Below, in pieces: positions 18,728 to 29,913 of a stretch of DNA of 64,000 bases. The notes beneath the pieces are model-generated. The model searched no databases, was not told the origin of the DNA, and worked only from the letters and a program-made list of their open reading frames with translations. Source of the DNA: Brevipalpus yothersi. Lineage: Eukaryota > Arthropoda > Arachnida > Trombidiformes > Tenuipalpidae. A program made the position numbers and the translations under genes. Location of the stretch: positions 86,544 to 150,543 of the forward strand of contig QZCP01000041.1 in the NCBI GenBank assembly GCA_003956705.1, given 5' to 3'. Numbering within the stretch: position 1 is the first letter of the stretch; the number at the start of each line of letters is the position of its first letter.

Positions 18728-19747
18728 TTAACTCGTTGATGGATCTTTCTTCCCAATAAAGTGAAAACCTTTTGCGTTGAAGGCACACAAAAGGGCTAAA
18801 AATTGATCTATCTCCATTGTTCGAGCTCTCAAATCACTGAAACCAGATTCTTCTAGAATCTCTTGGATAAGAGCTTTCGCATTAAAACTTTCATCTATCT
18901 GAATATTTTTCAAACTACTATAAATTCGATAATTCCTTTCGAGCATATCGATGACTGATTTCTGGCGGAATATTGATCCTAGTCTCTTGTTTTTTCGAAG
19001 GAAAGCGATCTTCAGAAGACCATCCCATTCTTGTAAATTGATATCAGGTCCAGGCTGAATTGGCTCAATTCTTACTACACTTGATTCAACCTTGGGTGGA
19101 GGTTTGAAATTGTTCTTGCCAACTTTCATAACAATATCTACACGTGCAAGAAGCTGAGTGTTGGCTGACAATCGACAGTAAAGCTTGTCTCCTGGTTTAG
19201 CTACCAATCTTTGAGCAAATTCACGTTGAAACATGATGATTGCACATCGGAAGAATGGACGATGAGAAAGTAGTTTGAATACAAGAGGAGAGGAGATTTG
19301 ATATGGAATATTGGCAACACAGATGTCGAAAAATGGTAAACTACTCTTCAAAACATCTCCTATTCGGATGTCCAGCCTAGATCTGAATGGCGTTCCTTGG
19401 AAACGTTTCTCTAATTCTCCTACCAGTCTGATATCGATTTCACAAGCGATGAGTTTCTTGACTTTGGGAAGCATTTTCGCTGTCATGTTACCCGTTCCTG
19501 GTCCAACCTCTAGAACAACATCTGTTGGTCTTAAAGCAGCCTGAAAAAAAGAATTGGGATTTCAATCAGAATTGATGAAGTGGAACAATTTATGGAACTA
19601 TCATTCTCAATTCACCTTCTCTACAATCGAGTCGATTACAAGAGGATTTTTCAAAATGTGTTGGCCCAAATCTTTATTAAATTGTATAGACTGTTTTTGT
19701 AGCGGATCATTTCGTTGTTTGCCAGTTTGCTTCTTTACCTTGGGCAT
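18728..19747 (-). CDS. DIMT1: 18S rRNA dimethyladenosine transferase
   Basis: Two exons, 19747-19616 and 19540-18728, joined in phase 0, give 314 residues (human DIMT1 is 313). The enzyme dimethylates two adjacent adenosines near the 3' end of 18S rRNA and takes part in small-subunit processing in the nucleolus. Evidence in order: basic start MPKVKKQTGKQRNDP, FNKDLGQHILKNP, SAM-binding VLEVGPGTGNMT (about residues 53-64), acidic ribose-binding ACEID, catalytic NIPYQISSP (the N-[IL]-P-Y form of this family), FQREFAQRLVAKPGD and VKVGKNNFKPPPKVESSVVRI. The C-terminal helical domain is complete. A candidate E2F-type site lies upstream. Confidence 0.97.
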
Positions 19748-20530
19748 AATGATCAATGTGATTATGTCTAGAAATGAAATAAGAAAGAGATCGGGGTTAA
19801 TTGAATGTTGTTTACGATAAAGAAGCGTATGCATGAAAAATCAGGCCGCCAAATGAACCTCACTCATACCACGATGATACTTACCTTAGTCTAGCGTTAC
19901 CCAAGAACAGAGTAATAAATTACAAATATGATCTCTATAAACTACAATTGAATGGCCATGTCAATAACATTATAAAAACAAAGTTATCATCAAAAAATTT
20001 TAAACATGTGGTTCATAAATGTTAGGCACTGCATGTGCTTCTGGGGATTTAATAAGATTTAATAAGTTTGTCAACAAAAAAGTTTGGCGCCATTTTTGAA
20101 GATTAATGGTGCATCTTCCGGTCTCGATCACTATGACTGTAGACCCGGAAGTTGATTAATTTTCGATTCTTCTTTACGAGTACAAGGTAGCTTTGATTGT
20201 GAAGAGAAAGATGATTTCAATTATTATCGAGGAGATTGAGGCTGGAAAAAACAAAGATTTTCATTAGCATTCACACATTACTTTTCGACGTCCTTCACAC
20301 ACACACACTGTGATGTAGGGCTAAAAAAATGTCAGTCATTCGAATCGAAATGATGTCGATTTTTGAACTCCCCTATTACCTTGGACTTTTTTGTTTGTGG
20401 TGAAAGGGGGAGAGAAAGTGATGGAAAAAATTTCAGATCTAGGTTATTGTGATCTAACCTTCAATAATGATAGCATATTTAAGATGCGGGATGTTCAGAA
20501 CGTATCGTCAGATGACTTAATCTATTCGAA
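19748..20530. other. Divergent intergenic region between DIMT1 and the secreted protein gene
   Basis: No gene seen. It lies between two divergently transcribed genes, so it probably holds both promoters. TTTGGCGC at 20083-20090 is followed directly by CATTTTTG. Confidence 0.45.
20083..20090 (+). promoter_or_regulatory. Candidate E2F-type site (TTTGGCGC)
   Basis: Second identical octamer, about 340 bp upstream of the DIMT1 start and about 440 bp upstream of the divergent secreted-protein gene. Inferred from consensus only. Confidence 0.3.
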
Positions 20531-21670
20531 ATGAGAAGAAGACACAGTTTTGTATCCATCGCAATGATCTCTTTTGTTCTTTTATTTCTGTTCATACCAA
20601 ATAGAGGGGCTTCTCAACAAAATTTTACTGAGGCTTCGCTTTGGATAGCGAGACAAAATTTTTCAGAAAAGGAATTGATTCATTCAACAACTGTGATTCC
20701 TGCAGCAACAAATTCCGATAAAATATCGGTGGTGACAGTACAAATTGCTGAAGCAAATGGTACCTCAAGTCCAGTTAATTTCTTGATCAGTTCCACCACA
20801 AGGAGGCCAAGTCGGTTACAAGTTATGCGTGATTATGTTCGAAGAGTTACCAACGGAGTTTTTGAAAGAAATCCTATCATCGCTTTCAATAAGTTTGTGT
20901 TAAAACGTCTCGTCGATTATTTTGTTGAGTACGAATTTGATGATCTAGTAAAGAGGATGGGAGTGAATATGACTGTAACAAGACGAAGATTTGGAAATAT
21001 TCGACGAAGAATTACTACTCGTAGACCTTACAGCATTCCCAGTACAATCAGCAGTTCCAATACAGTGTACAAATCAACAATTCCATCATCCACGGAAGAT
21101 TCTTCACTAGGAATTTCGAATGCCACATTTACACCTGCACCATCCACCTCAATCGAAAATCATGATTTCACAGTTCTTACAGACAAAAGTGATCCACCAA
21201 ATAGAGCAACCACTGCTTCAACTTTGATTCCCTCTACTATTTTGTCCACCTTAGCTGGAAATCAAGAAACAAAAACTATCTTGAATACTAGGGACTCTTC
21301 CACTGAAACGTTAAAAGTTTCGACAGCTTTTTCTTCTGTGAATGAACTTCAGGACACTTCAACTGTGGTTAGCCTCGATGACTCCTCACCGAAAAATTCA
21401 GAATATACGAGTCCATTTCCATCTCTATCCACCTTAGTTGGAGACCAAGGGACAACAATCAAAATAGAAAAAGTAAACTCGGTTTCAGAAATGACAGAGA
21501 ATCCTATTATATCGTCCACATCAGCAAAAAATCAAGAGAATACACTTGCAATTGATAAAAATGGTTCCTCACATGGTTCAACCACTTATCCAACCTTTAC
21601 CGTACTCAAAAATCGAGAAATCACAACTGGATCAGAAAATATTCAGTCCTCTACTGTCCTTAGCTTTTGA
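20531..21670 (+). CDS. Orphan secreted Ser/Thr-rich (mucin-like) protein
   Basis: Single-exon ORF of 379 residues. The start has a clear signal peptide: MRRRHSF, a hydrophobic core (IAMISFVLLFLFI) and a likely cleavage after RGAS. Residues ~85-160 are basic and structured-looking (RDYVRRVTNG, RRRFGNIRRRITTRR). The remainder is about half Ser, Thr and Pro, with at least three degenerate repeats built around STLAGNQET, STLVGDQGT and STSAKNQEN. It has N-glycosylation sequons (NFT, NMT, NAT, NGT) and only one or no cysteine, and no membrane anchor is visible. This composition suggests an extracellular O-glycosylated protein such as a mucin, cuticle or silk-associated product. I do not recognise it. 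Confidence 0.65.
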   Translation: MRRRHSFVSIAMISFVLLFLFIPNRGASQQNFTEASLWIARQNFSEKELIHSTTVIPAATNSDKISVVTVQIAEANGTSSPVNFLISSTTRRPSRLQVMRDYVRRVTNGVFERNPIIAFNKFVLKRLVDYFVEYEFDDLVKRMGVNMTVTRRRFGNIRRRITTRRPYSIPSTISSSNTVYKSTIPSSTEDSSLGISNATFTPAPSTSIENHDFTVLTDKSDPPNRATTASTLIPSTILSTLAGNQETKTILNTRDSSTETLKVSTAFSSVNELQDTSTVVSLDDSSPKNSEYTSPFPSLSTLVGDQGTTIKIEKVNSVSEMTENPIISSTSAKNQENTLAIDKNGSSHGSTTYPTFTVLKNREITTGSENIQSSTVLSF

Positions 21671-22331
21671 ATTGATTGGTATCTTGTGATTAATTTTTTA
21701 AATCATCCATCCCGATAACTATGATTATGAAAAATGAAAACATATGTAGTAATTATTAAGGAGGTGTTCAAAATTTTAATTTCCGCTGCAGATGATTGAA
21801 TTTATTGCAGCTCTAAGCTATATTTAGAATTTACTAATTGATCAACACCTCAACTTTTGAGACTCGCAGATATTATCAGCATAAAAGCAACAAAAATCTA
21901 TTTGAAATTCAAACACTCGAAAGTTACTCAGAATATAAAAATGAAGATTAAACCTCACATCATTTTACTCAAACATGATCTCTGAAACTACTTTGCTCTT
22001 ATCAGTTAGATTGTGATAGATTGAGGAAATCTAATATAATTGGCATTCCAACGCTCAGACGAACGTAATTGTTTCATCTTTCAGTTACGGCTTTACAGAA
22101 TCTTGATGATACAACTAAAAAAAGCTGATTTTTTCTAAAAAGTTCAGGTGCATAGAATTTTTAATGCGTTCGTTAGGATTTTTCCTCGAAAAAACAAGAG
22201 TCAATGAAGACCAATGATGCTTTTGATGATGTTTTCTCAAGTAAAAAGAGTGAAATATTGAAAAAAGTAAACAAACTGGTCCTATGAAGAACAATTCTAG
22301 TTTAACACATGATCATTTCAGAAAATTTTCC
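21671..22331. other. Intergenic between secreted protein and HPRT (convergent)
   Basis: AT-rich sequence with no supported ORF or RNA gene. It holds the 3' ends of two convergent genes. Confidence 0.4.
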
Positions 22332-23420
22332 TTAAGCTTTAACGTGAGCGTATTTCTTTTTTCCCAAATCACTTATCACGCAAACATGCTGTAAGGAGCA
22401 GAAAAATTAGTTTCAGATTCGATTTTAGAAGAATTTTTTGCTACTCATTTTAAATTACCTGTAAATTACGGAATTGCTCATTATAATCCAAGTTGCATCC
22501 CACCACGAAAGCATCAGGAATTTCGAAACCGATAACTAAACAAATAATACATCAATCATGAAATCCAAGTTTGATGAGGTAAATTGATTCATCATAGTTT
22601 ATCGGTGAAATACTCACAATGAGGAAGAAAAGTATTCACAGGATTCCGTTTGACCATCATAACGGCAACTTTAACCGATTCCACGCCAACTGAATCCAAT
22701 TTTTTCATCAAACTATGCATAGATAGTCCAGAGTCGATTATATCTTCGATAACCAAAACGTTCTTGAATCATGATAAATTTTTTACATCGAAAATATTTA
22801 GCAATAGATTAATCAGAATTCAATGTTTCAATCTGACTCACCTTGCCAACAAGTGTTTGTAGCACCTCGGGATTGAAAATTCTCACATCACCAGATGATG
22901 AATCATTCACATAACTCTTCAAACGTATAAATTCAACGGAAAATTCTGGCTTATTATCTGAGCTATTGTGAGCGATACTTTTCAGAGCATCCACTATTTC
23001 ACTGAAAAAGTAGTAGCCTCCTTTAAGAACACAGAGCAAAGTGAACTTCTCGGAGCCATAATGTTGAGCAATATTGTAGGCCATTACGCGAATTCTAGAA
23101 TCACGAATGGGCAGAATATCAATTAGAATTGCACTTAGATGACATCCCGAACTTTGCTCCAAGAAATCTGATACTTACCTGTCTCTGATCATCCCGCCAG
23201 TAACCAGAACATGGTCCAAATCTTCCTTTAACTTGTCGCAAGTAAAAAAACTTTCGACTGGATATCCCTCAAATTCATCTCCAATCTGAACCGGCGAGTT
23301 ACTTCACTTTAATTTACTTGAACATGGTGTAGTAAGATGAGTACATACCTTAACCACTGATCGATTATGAGAATTCTGATTGATGGAACCATTTTTCGAA
23401 TTTTCACTATTGGAATTCAT
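22332..23420 (-). CDS. HPRT1: Hypoxanthine-guanine phosphoribosyltransferase
   Basis: Six exons on the minus strand, 23420-23349, 23285-23179, 23094-22842, 22762-22618, 22535-22459 and 22388-22332, all in phase, give 236 residues (human 218). It salvages hypoxanthine and guanine to IMP and GMP using PRPP in the cytosol. Evidence: Asn/Ser-rich N-terminal extension of about 24 residues, GDEFEGYPVESFF, CVLKGGYYFF, FIRLKSYVND (flexible loop), the PRPP-binding motif VLVIEDIIDSG (residues about 146-156), VMMVKRNP, FIGFEIPDAFVVG, LDYNEQFRNLQ and the C-terminal HVCVISDLGKKKYA. All catalytic elements are present. Higher flies lack HPRT, so it argues against a drosophilid source. Confidence 0.97.
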
Positions 23421-24281
23421 TTCGATTCGTTAGCGGAAGTGAACTAAGCTAGAAAGAATATTTGTGTAAAAAGACAAACTAGTTTAATGAAAGCAAACTC
23501 AGCACAACTTTTCAATCTCACTGCCTCAGTCTCTTTTATCACAGACAAATTAACACTCAAGACATGTCATCATTGTGCAATCGTCAGTAATCAAGGTAAA
23601 GAGTATCCAGATTTCAATGCTTCCTCGCAACGATAAAGAAGAGGAGGCAAGAAAGTGTATCATGGTAGTATGAACAGTAGGAAAGGGAGTGAAAGTGTGT
23701 CAATTGATGATAATCAAGAGAAAAGAGTACCCACAGAAGTGATCCCTTTCACTCTTATTTTATGATTCTCTCTCGTGATTATTTCCTAATTCAATTGACG
23801 GCATCTCATGGCATTGAATAGCACACTTACCATTAAAAATCAAGGACGGTATAATGGAAAGCTGTCTTCGCAAGATCACTATCAAGGTGGAAGAGGGATG
23901 ATTGTGGCAATTAAAGATGAAAAAAGTTCAATATACAACGATATATATATATTATTTTACACACACAGTTGCCAGTATGTTACACTAACTAACTAATAAC
24001 TAATAAAAAAAATTACTTGAACTTATCGTGAAACATGTGAAAATGATTTCCGAATATTGATGCGTTTGCGCTTATTGTTTACATTTCTTCATTCATCGTG
24101 CTTATGAACATGTGTTCTTGATGATACTTTCATGTGTGACACACATTGTGTGTGTAATATCCATAATATATTGTGTGCGTTCTTGTCTTCGCTAATTAAT
24201 TTATTTGGATAATACTAATTGTTACAATGTTTTGATTGTGTATGAGTGTGTGGGCCGATAAAGTATATCATCGCCGTCACC
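23421..24281. other. Divergent intergenic region between HPRT and TRMT10C
   Basis: No gene seen; a plus-strand open frame at 23808-23996 has no recognisable motif. It contains short AT and AC repeats (near 23940 and 23960) and probably both promoters. Confidence 0.4.
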
Positions 24282-25569
24282 ATGTTCATCAGATCACTTA
24301 TGAGAAAAGGGTGAGTTTATCTTGTGGGATTTTGAGTAATTGTATAAACTTTTGCAAATGCATTGAGAGAGAAAATGTAGGAAAATATTTTGATCAAATG
24401 ATTTATTTCACTTTTCCAATTTTTACAGAAGATTCATCCTATCAAGGCCTCCCAAGTGTCAATTTAGTAGCCTGTGGGAAAAAGATGATGTACAGGCATA
24501 TATACTGGGTAATAGAGAATTTTTGGACATGTCGATTGATGATTTTAAAAGCATCATCACAAATGAAGAAGAAAAAGAGAAAGTTGAACGATTACTATAT
24601 GATTTTGAATGTATCAAATATGAAAGTGCAATGGTTCCAAGTTCCATAAGTCTTGGACAAATGCGAGGTTATCTCAGTTACCAAAATGAGGTTGACAATC
24701 AAACTTTTCTTCTCGCACTCCTGGAAGGTGAAATCAAGAGATACCAAAAACGAATGGCTCTCGAAGGATCTCGAATTCCGCTGGATAATAGAGGTCGAAC
24801 TATTAATGCCATTCATTTTGATGAAGCTACCGGTGAACTATTGCAAGGTAGCTGGCGAAATTCCTACCTGATCAGACTTCGTCCAAGATTGGTTCGATTA
24901 ACCAGAGCGCCCAGGGTATTTGAAGCTCTACAATTTGGCCAGAAGCTTCTTATCGACTGTGATTACAAATTTGACACCAATGCGATGAGAGCTTGGAAAG
25001 CTATTTACAGTGGAATCAATGCAAACTATAACTATATCCGTCCTTTCAACGTAGAATTGTGTGGCCTTAAGCCAGATAGTCCGCTTGCTCTCGAAATGCA
25101 AAGGCAAACCAAAGTGGAGCTATCTTTCATAAAATTTGTCACCACTCATGAAACACCTTTTTATGAACTATATCCTCGTGATAAGCTTGTGTATATTACC
25201 AATAATTGTCATGAAAAATTGGAAAAAATCGATCCAGACGTTACTTATGTTCTGTGTGGCGCAATTGACGGTGCTCAAATCAGAACAACTTCTTACGCTA
25301 GAATCAAGAAACTAGATATTCCTATGGTCCGTTTACCTGTTGAAGATCATATACAAAGAGGAAGTTTTAGAGTCTACATCAATCAAATTATACAAATGCT
25401 TGCACATTTCAACAGTCACGATGATATTGGAAGAGCTATCCGTGAAGTTCTTCCAGATTTTCTTCAAAAAGATCCTATCCATTTGAGTGATCATCAGAAA
25501 ATTCGAATTGCAAAACTAGAGTCTCAAAAGCGTATACAATCAGCACTCCAGGAAATATTGAACTCTTAA
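24282..25569 (+). CDS. TRMT10C: Mitochondrial tRNA methyltransferase / RNase P protein 1 (TRMT10C, MRPP1)
   Basis: Two exons, 24282-24310 and 24429-25569, joined in phase (GG|A), give 389 residues (human 403). TRMT10C is a SPOUT-fold enzyme that methylates N1 of purine 9 in mitochondrial tRNAs and, with HSD17B10 and PRORP, forms protein-only RNase P. Evidence: a basic targeting peptide split by the intron (MFIRSLMRKGRFILSR), a helical segment with EEEKEKVERLLYDFE, then the SPOUT domain: LLIDCDYKFD, ELYPRDKLVYITNN, YVLCGAIDGAQI (the conserved Asp of the active site) and DIPMVRLPVEDHI, ending DFLQKDPIHLSD. The mitochondrial targeting sequence favours TRMT10C over TRMT10A/B. The short first exon was found by splice phase. 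Confidence 0.87.
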
Positions 25570-26851
25570 ATTGAAAAATCATCATATCATTTCATTAAGT
25601 GATCTCTGTTTACCTGCTACCTCTTCCATTTGCAATGTTGTTGATCAATCGATCAGCTTTCACAGAGAAAAAGAATTCTTTCCACTAAACTATTTTGGAC
25701 TTCAGCATCCACTATTGTAACTTCATGATGGATCCCTTGAAGCAAGAAATTCCGCATCAAAATTGAAGTCAGGTGTTTATGAGAGCTAATCGAACAGCGC
25801 ATCTCCCACCGGATACAGAGATCTATGGATCTCCCTCGTTACTTTTCTGAGCGTGACCTGACTCGGAACTTTTCGTCGATTCGATATTGATTTTTATTTC
25901 CTTCTCTCTGAGCCTGTCTATGCTCCGCTCTTCCAATCATGAGCAAGATGGATCCCAGTCCATGGAAAAAGAGGCATAACATAGCGAATACCATCAAAGC
26001 TTGTCATCAAAATCTGAGAGAATGCTACCTATGAGCACAAACACAATCAATTGTTTCTGTATCGATTTCGTATCTTATTTATTCTCTTTTGTCCAGTTTT
26101 GAAGATTAGTTCATCGATAATAATGATTTCGAGACGATGTTGATCTCTCGTGGTTTCTCCGTGTGAATATGAGTGTTCAATTATGACTTGGATAAATAAG
26201 ACGCCAATGAAGGTAAGACTAGTTGATAACCAATTTTGGTTCCCCTAATTTGTCAAAACCTCTTTGAATTGTAAATCAGTCACTATGAAGAGTAAATATT
26301 TTCTATAAATCATCTCTCTTTATTGATATCTCAAACGCGACCATTGTGAATTTTCAACTTGTGTTGGAACATTTATATTATTCAGAGCATCGAATTTGAG
26401 TATAATTCTTCCTTCACACCTAATAGACCATTGATGATCTTGATACAAAAAGAATTAGATTGAATTTCGAATTTTTTCATCAAATCAGAATTATATCCCC
26501 CCTCTAGATTGCAGGATCTTCGGTAAGATGAGTAAAAATGTATTTTGCCTAAAGAGAATGCTATTCTTGCTGCTTTTCCATCCAGGAATACGTTGAGGAA
26601 TACATTTCAGTTTATTTCTTTTAGCTCAGTCTTGGTATCATCCGAGTCTCCATCAAATTCCATTGTTCAATCCCTTGATATTAGTGCTTCATCGTGTTCT
26701 GAGATGTTAATGTGTGTGCATTTGGCATTCCTTTGCTTGATCTAATTCTCTCGATCGATTCTAATTCTTTCCTGATCTCCATTATTCGATCAAAATTTTT
26801 GGATTTCTCCGACCTTGTTCAGGTTGTAGAGGAGTCTATTAATATTGAGAG
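25570..26851. other. Region upstream of stoned B with a probable 5' UTR exon
   Basis: No stoned A ORF is present. A candidate leader exon ends at ATGAAG|GTAAGA (donor at 26213) and a good acceptor TTGTTCAG lies at 26822, giving a 610-bp 5' UTR intron. After this splice an upstream ORF from 26183 would end in an ATGA overlap with the stoned B start. Confidence 0.4.
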
Positions 26852-29842
26852 ATGAACTTTCTGAAAAAGCGTCTCAAATCACACAAGAAAGGACACCATG
26901 ACGATGATGATGATCTCGACTATATTCCTCCAGTCCCTCCTCATCCATCAGAAATCGCTAAAATACAGGAACAACAAAAACAAGACTTACTGACCAGTGC
27001 AGTTCCACCAGAAGATCCAGCCACAGTAATAGCCAAAAAGAAGATCAATAAAGACAAAGAAGAGTGGAAATTTTTTGAAAAACTTACCGCCAAAGTAGAA
27101 GAAACTGTTGTGCAAACACAAAGTAATTTAGATAAGATAAAAGAGACAAGCACTGCAGAGGAGATCGCCAACAAGCCGGACATCGAAGAAGTAGAGCTTA
27201 CTGAAGAGGAAAAATTTTTCGAGCAATCTGAATCAAAAATAGTTGCTCGTGATTTGAATAGTTGGGTTCCATTGGACAAAGAGAAGACAGAGGATTCCCA
27301 AGCACAATCTGAAACTGCTGATAATAATAATTCTGCTAAAGAGGTAGAAGAGGATCAGCCAGTGAAAGGTAAAAAGAAACCACCTCCAAAACCTAAGCCA
27401 CCCAAGCCACCTCTACCAGCCGATACTGCTCAAACTGAGGTAGCATCAAGTTCCCAGGACAATACTTCCGGTCCTCAAACATCATCAACTTTTCCACTAC
27501 TTGATAGTGACACTTGTGGCCCAAATTCGCACTCTGAAAATCCTCTGGATGATTTCGGTTTCGGTGGCGAGCCTGCCAATACATTGACTTCATCTGAACT
27601 AATATTTGACTATGAGAATGATTATCTTGATGATCCATTTGACACATCTTTTGTGAATATATCGATTCCTGAACCCGTCAAGTACGAGCCAACAGATCGT
27701 AAGGAAAAATTTAGTGCATTGATCAGTCAACTGAGTTTGAATAAAGAGAGCACCAATAATCATCGGACAAGAAACTCAAAATCTGATCATCGGCGTCAAG
27801 AATCTATTAGTCATAATTTCATTTCATCAAGCTCCAATCATAATCGTGACTCATCATTTGCGAATACCTCTGAGACTCATGATTTTGATCCTATTCCAAG
27901 CACTAATTCAATCATCAAACCAAATCTAAGTGAAATAACTGAAAGTAAAAATACTTTACGTAATCAGCAGCCACTATCACCGCAACCACTTTCACCCACA
28001 ATAAATCGTACAATTGGATCATCCTCATCACCACCCATTTTATCACCTCAACATCCACCTACAAGCACCACTGCTCAAGCATTTTCTCAGCCCATTGAGG
28101 ACACTGATTTGGACCTTCCTTTTTTGAGCAATAAACTTGGTCGATCTTCGGGTAGCAGATACGGTTCTAATACAAGCATAGCTTCCATAATGAGCAATCC
28201 ATTCCTTGTGGACACGGAATATTACACTCCCACAATGGGTAGTGGAACAACGACACCATTCTCAGGTACTGCTACTCCGAGAAGACGAAACAGTACCAAT
28301 CCGTTTGAACAGTCACCGGAAGAAGAGTATCCAATTAATATTGAGGCGAGTGCAATTGCAGCGATGACTGAAGACTTCCAGAAAGCTATCGGTGGAACAA
28401 CCGATGATCAGGAGGACACTGGTGTGATTAGTGCTAGTGATAGGGGTTCGTTGACGATGCCTGAACCTTTTGATCCATTCGCAACGATACATGATGATTA
28501 CATAGAGACACCTAAGCGTCAATCTGTGAGTAAAGTATCGACAACAGCTACTGACGGCTCTATGGGAGCTGATGATGTATTCGAATTCGGCAATACTAAT
28601 CTTAATTCAGCTTTAGATAAAAGTTCTAGTAATTATCGTCGTGATTTGGATGATTTGGATGTGATTGATGCAAAAATTAATATAATCGATAATGAAAAAA
28701 TCAATACTTATGATTCATCGAAACCAATCAGTGGAATGAAATTAGGTAATACAAATCTTCTGGAGATGCCTGACACTAGTGGAGCCGATTATTTGAGTGA
28801 TATATCGGATACTGATGAACCTTATCATTCGAATGATGAACATTCTGATGATGCAAGCTCAGTAAGAAAATCCAGTGCCTTCCAAATGGATTTAATAGAA
28901 AAAGATAAGGACGAACCTCCTCCCAAGTTCGATCCACTTCCAGCAGATGCTGTGATCAAGCGAAAACTTTCCATACCCATTGAACCTAGAATTGAAGACG
29001 ATAGTTCTGGTCAAACTACACCCGAAATTCCAGCATCCGGCTCACGATCATCTATCACACATCACACAACCAGTGGGTCAACGATACCATTCTTTGATCC
29101 TTTTTCAACTGTCATTGACAAAGATTCACCATCATCACCTAAAGTAATTGGTTTCAGTTCAGGCTTCATTGATTCGATAACAAAAACGATTCAAGAACGA
29201 AGTTTAAATCCAGAACCTATTGATTCTCATGATTCTTCACCGACTGTCGAAAAAAATTATCTCGACTATTCCGATGTAAAAGAAGTTTCTGATCAAGTTC
29301 TTCCATCTATTAATGATGAGGACAGCGAAAATTTGTCCAAACTAAATGAAATCAGCACTCAAGCTACTTGCTCAGTTCCACAAACTCAGGGTATCAGTCG
29401 TACTAGTGATACTTTTGCAGCCAGTGAAGTCACAACTCATGATAACTATGAGGCAGGTAGTGACAGTGGCCTGGCTGTTAGTTCAAGTGGACTAGACAAT
29501 GATCCTACTGATCCTGGGCGAGATCCATTTGACACATCTGAGTTCATGGAATCAACCAAAGATTCTGTTCCATTTACTGATGCGGCGTCATTCGATGCCT
29601 TCCAGACGCGATTTGATCAAACAAGTGATCAAAGAACTTCCGAGATAGGTGGACTAGATTCTAGTACAGTTTTCGATCCATTTGCTTCTCCAGCCAATAA
29701 AGCTAAAGGCCCTATAGTAACTAATATAGATGACCAAGATGGATTTGACGTTTTTGATCCATTTGCGTCATCTCCATCAATCAGACCCCCAAAGAATACG
29801 CCAAGAAAAGCTAAAACTGGACCTCAGGTGAGATTTTCTTTT

Positions 29843-29913
<71 letters not shown>

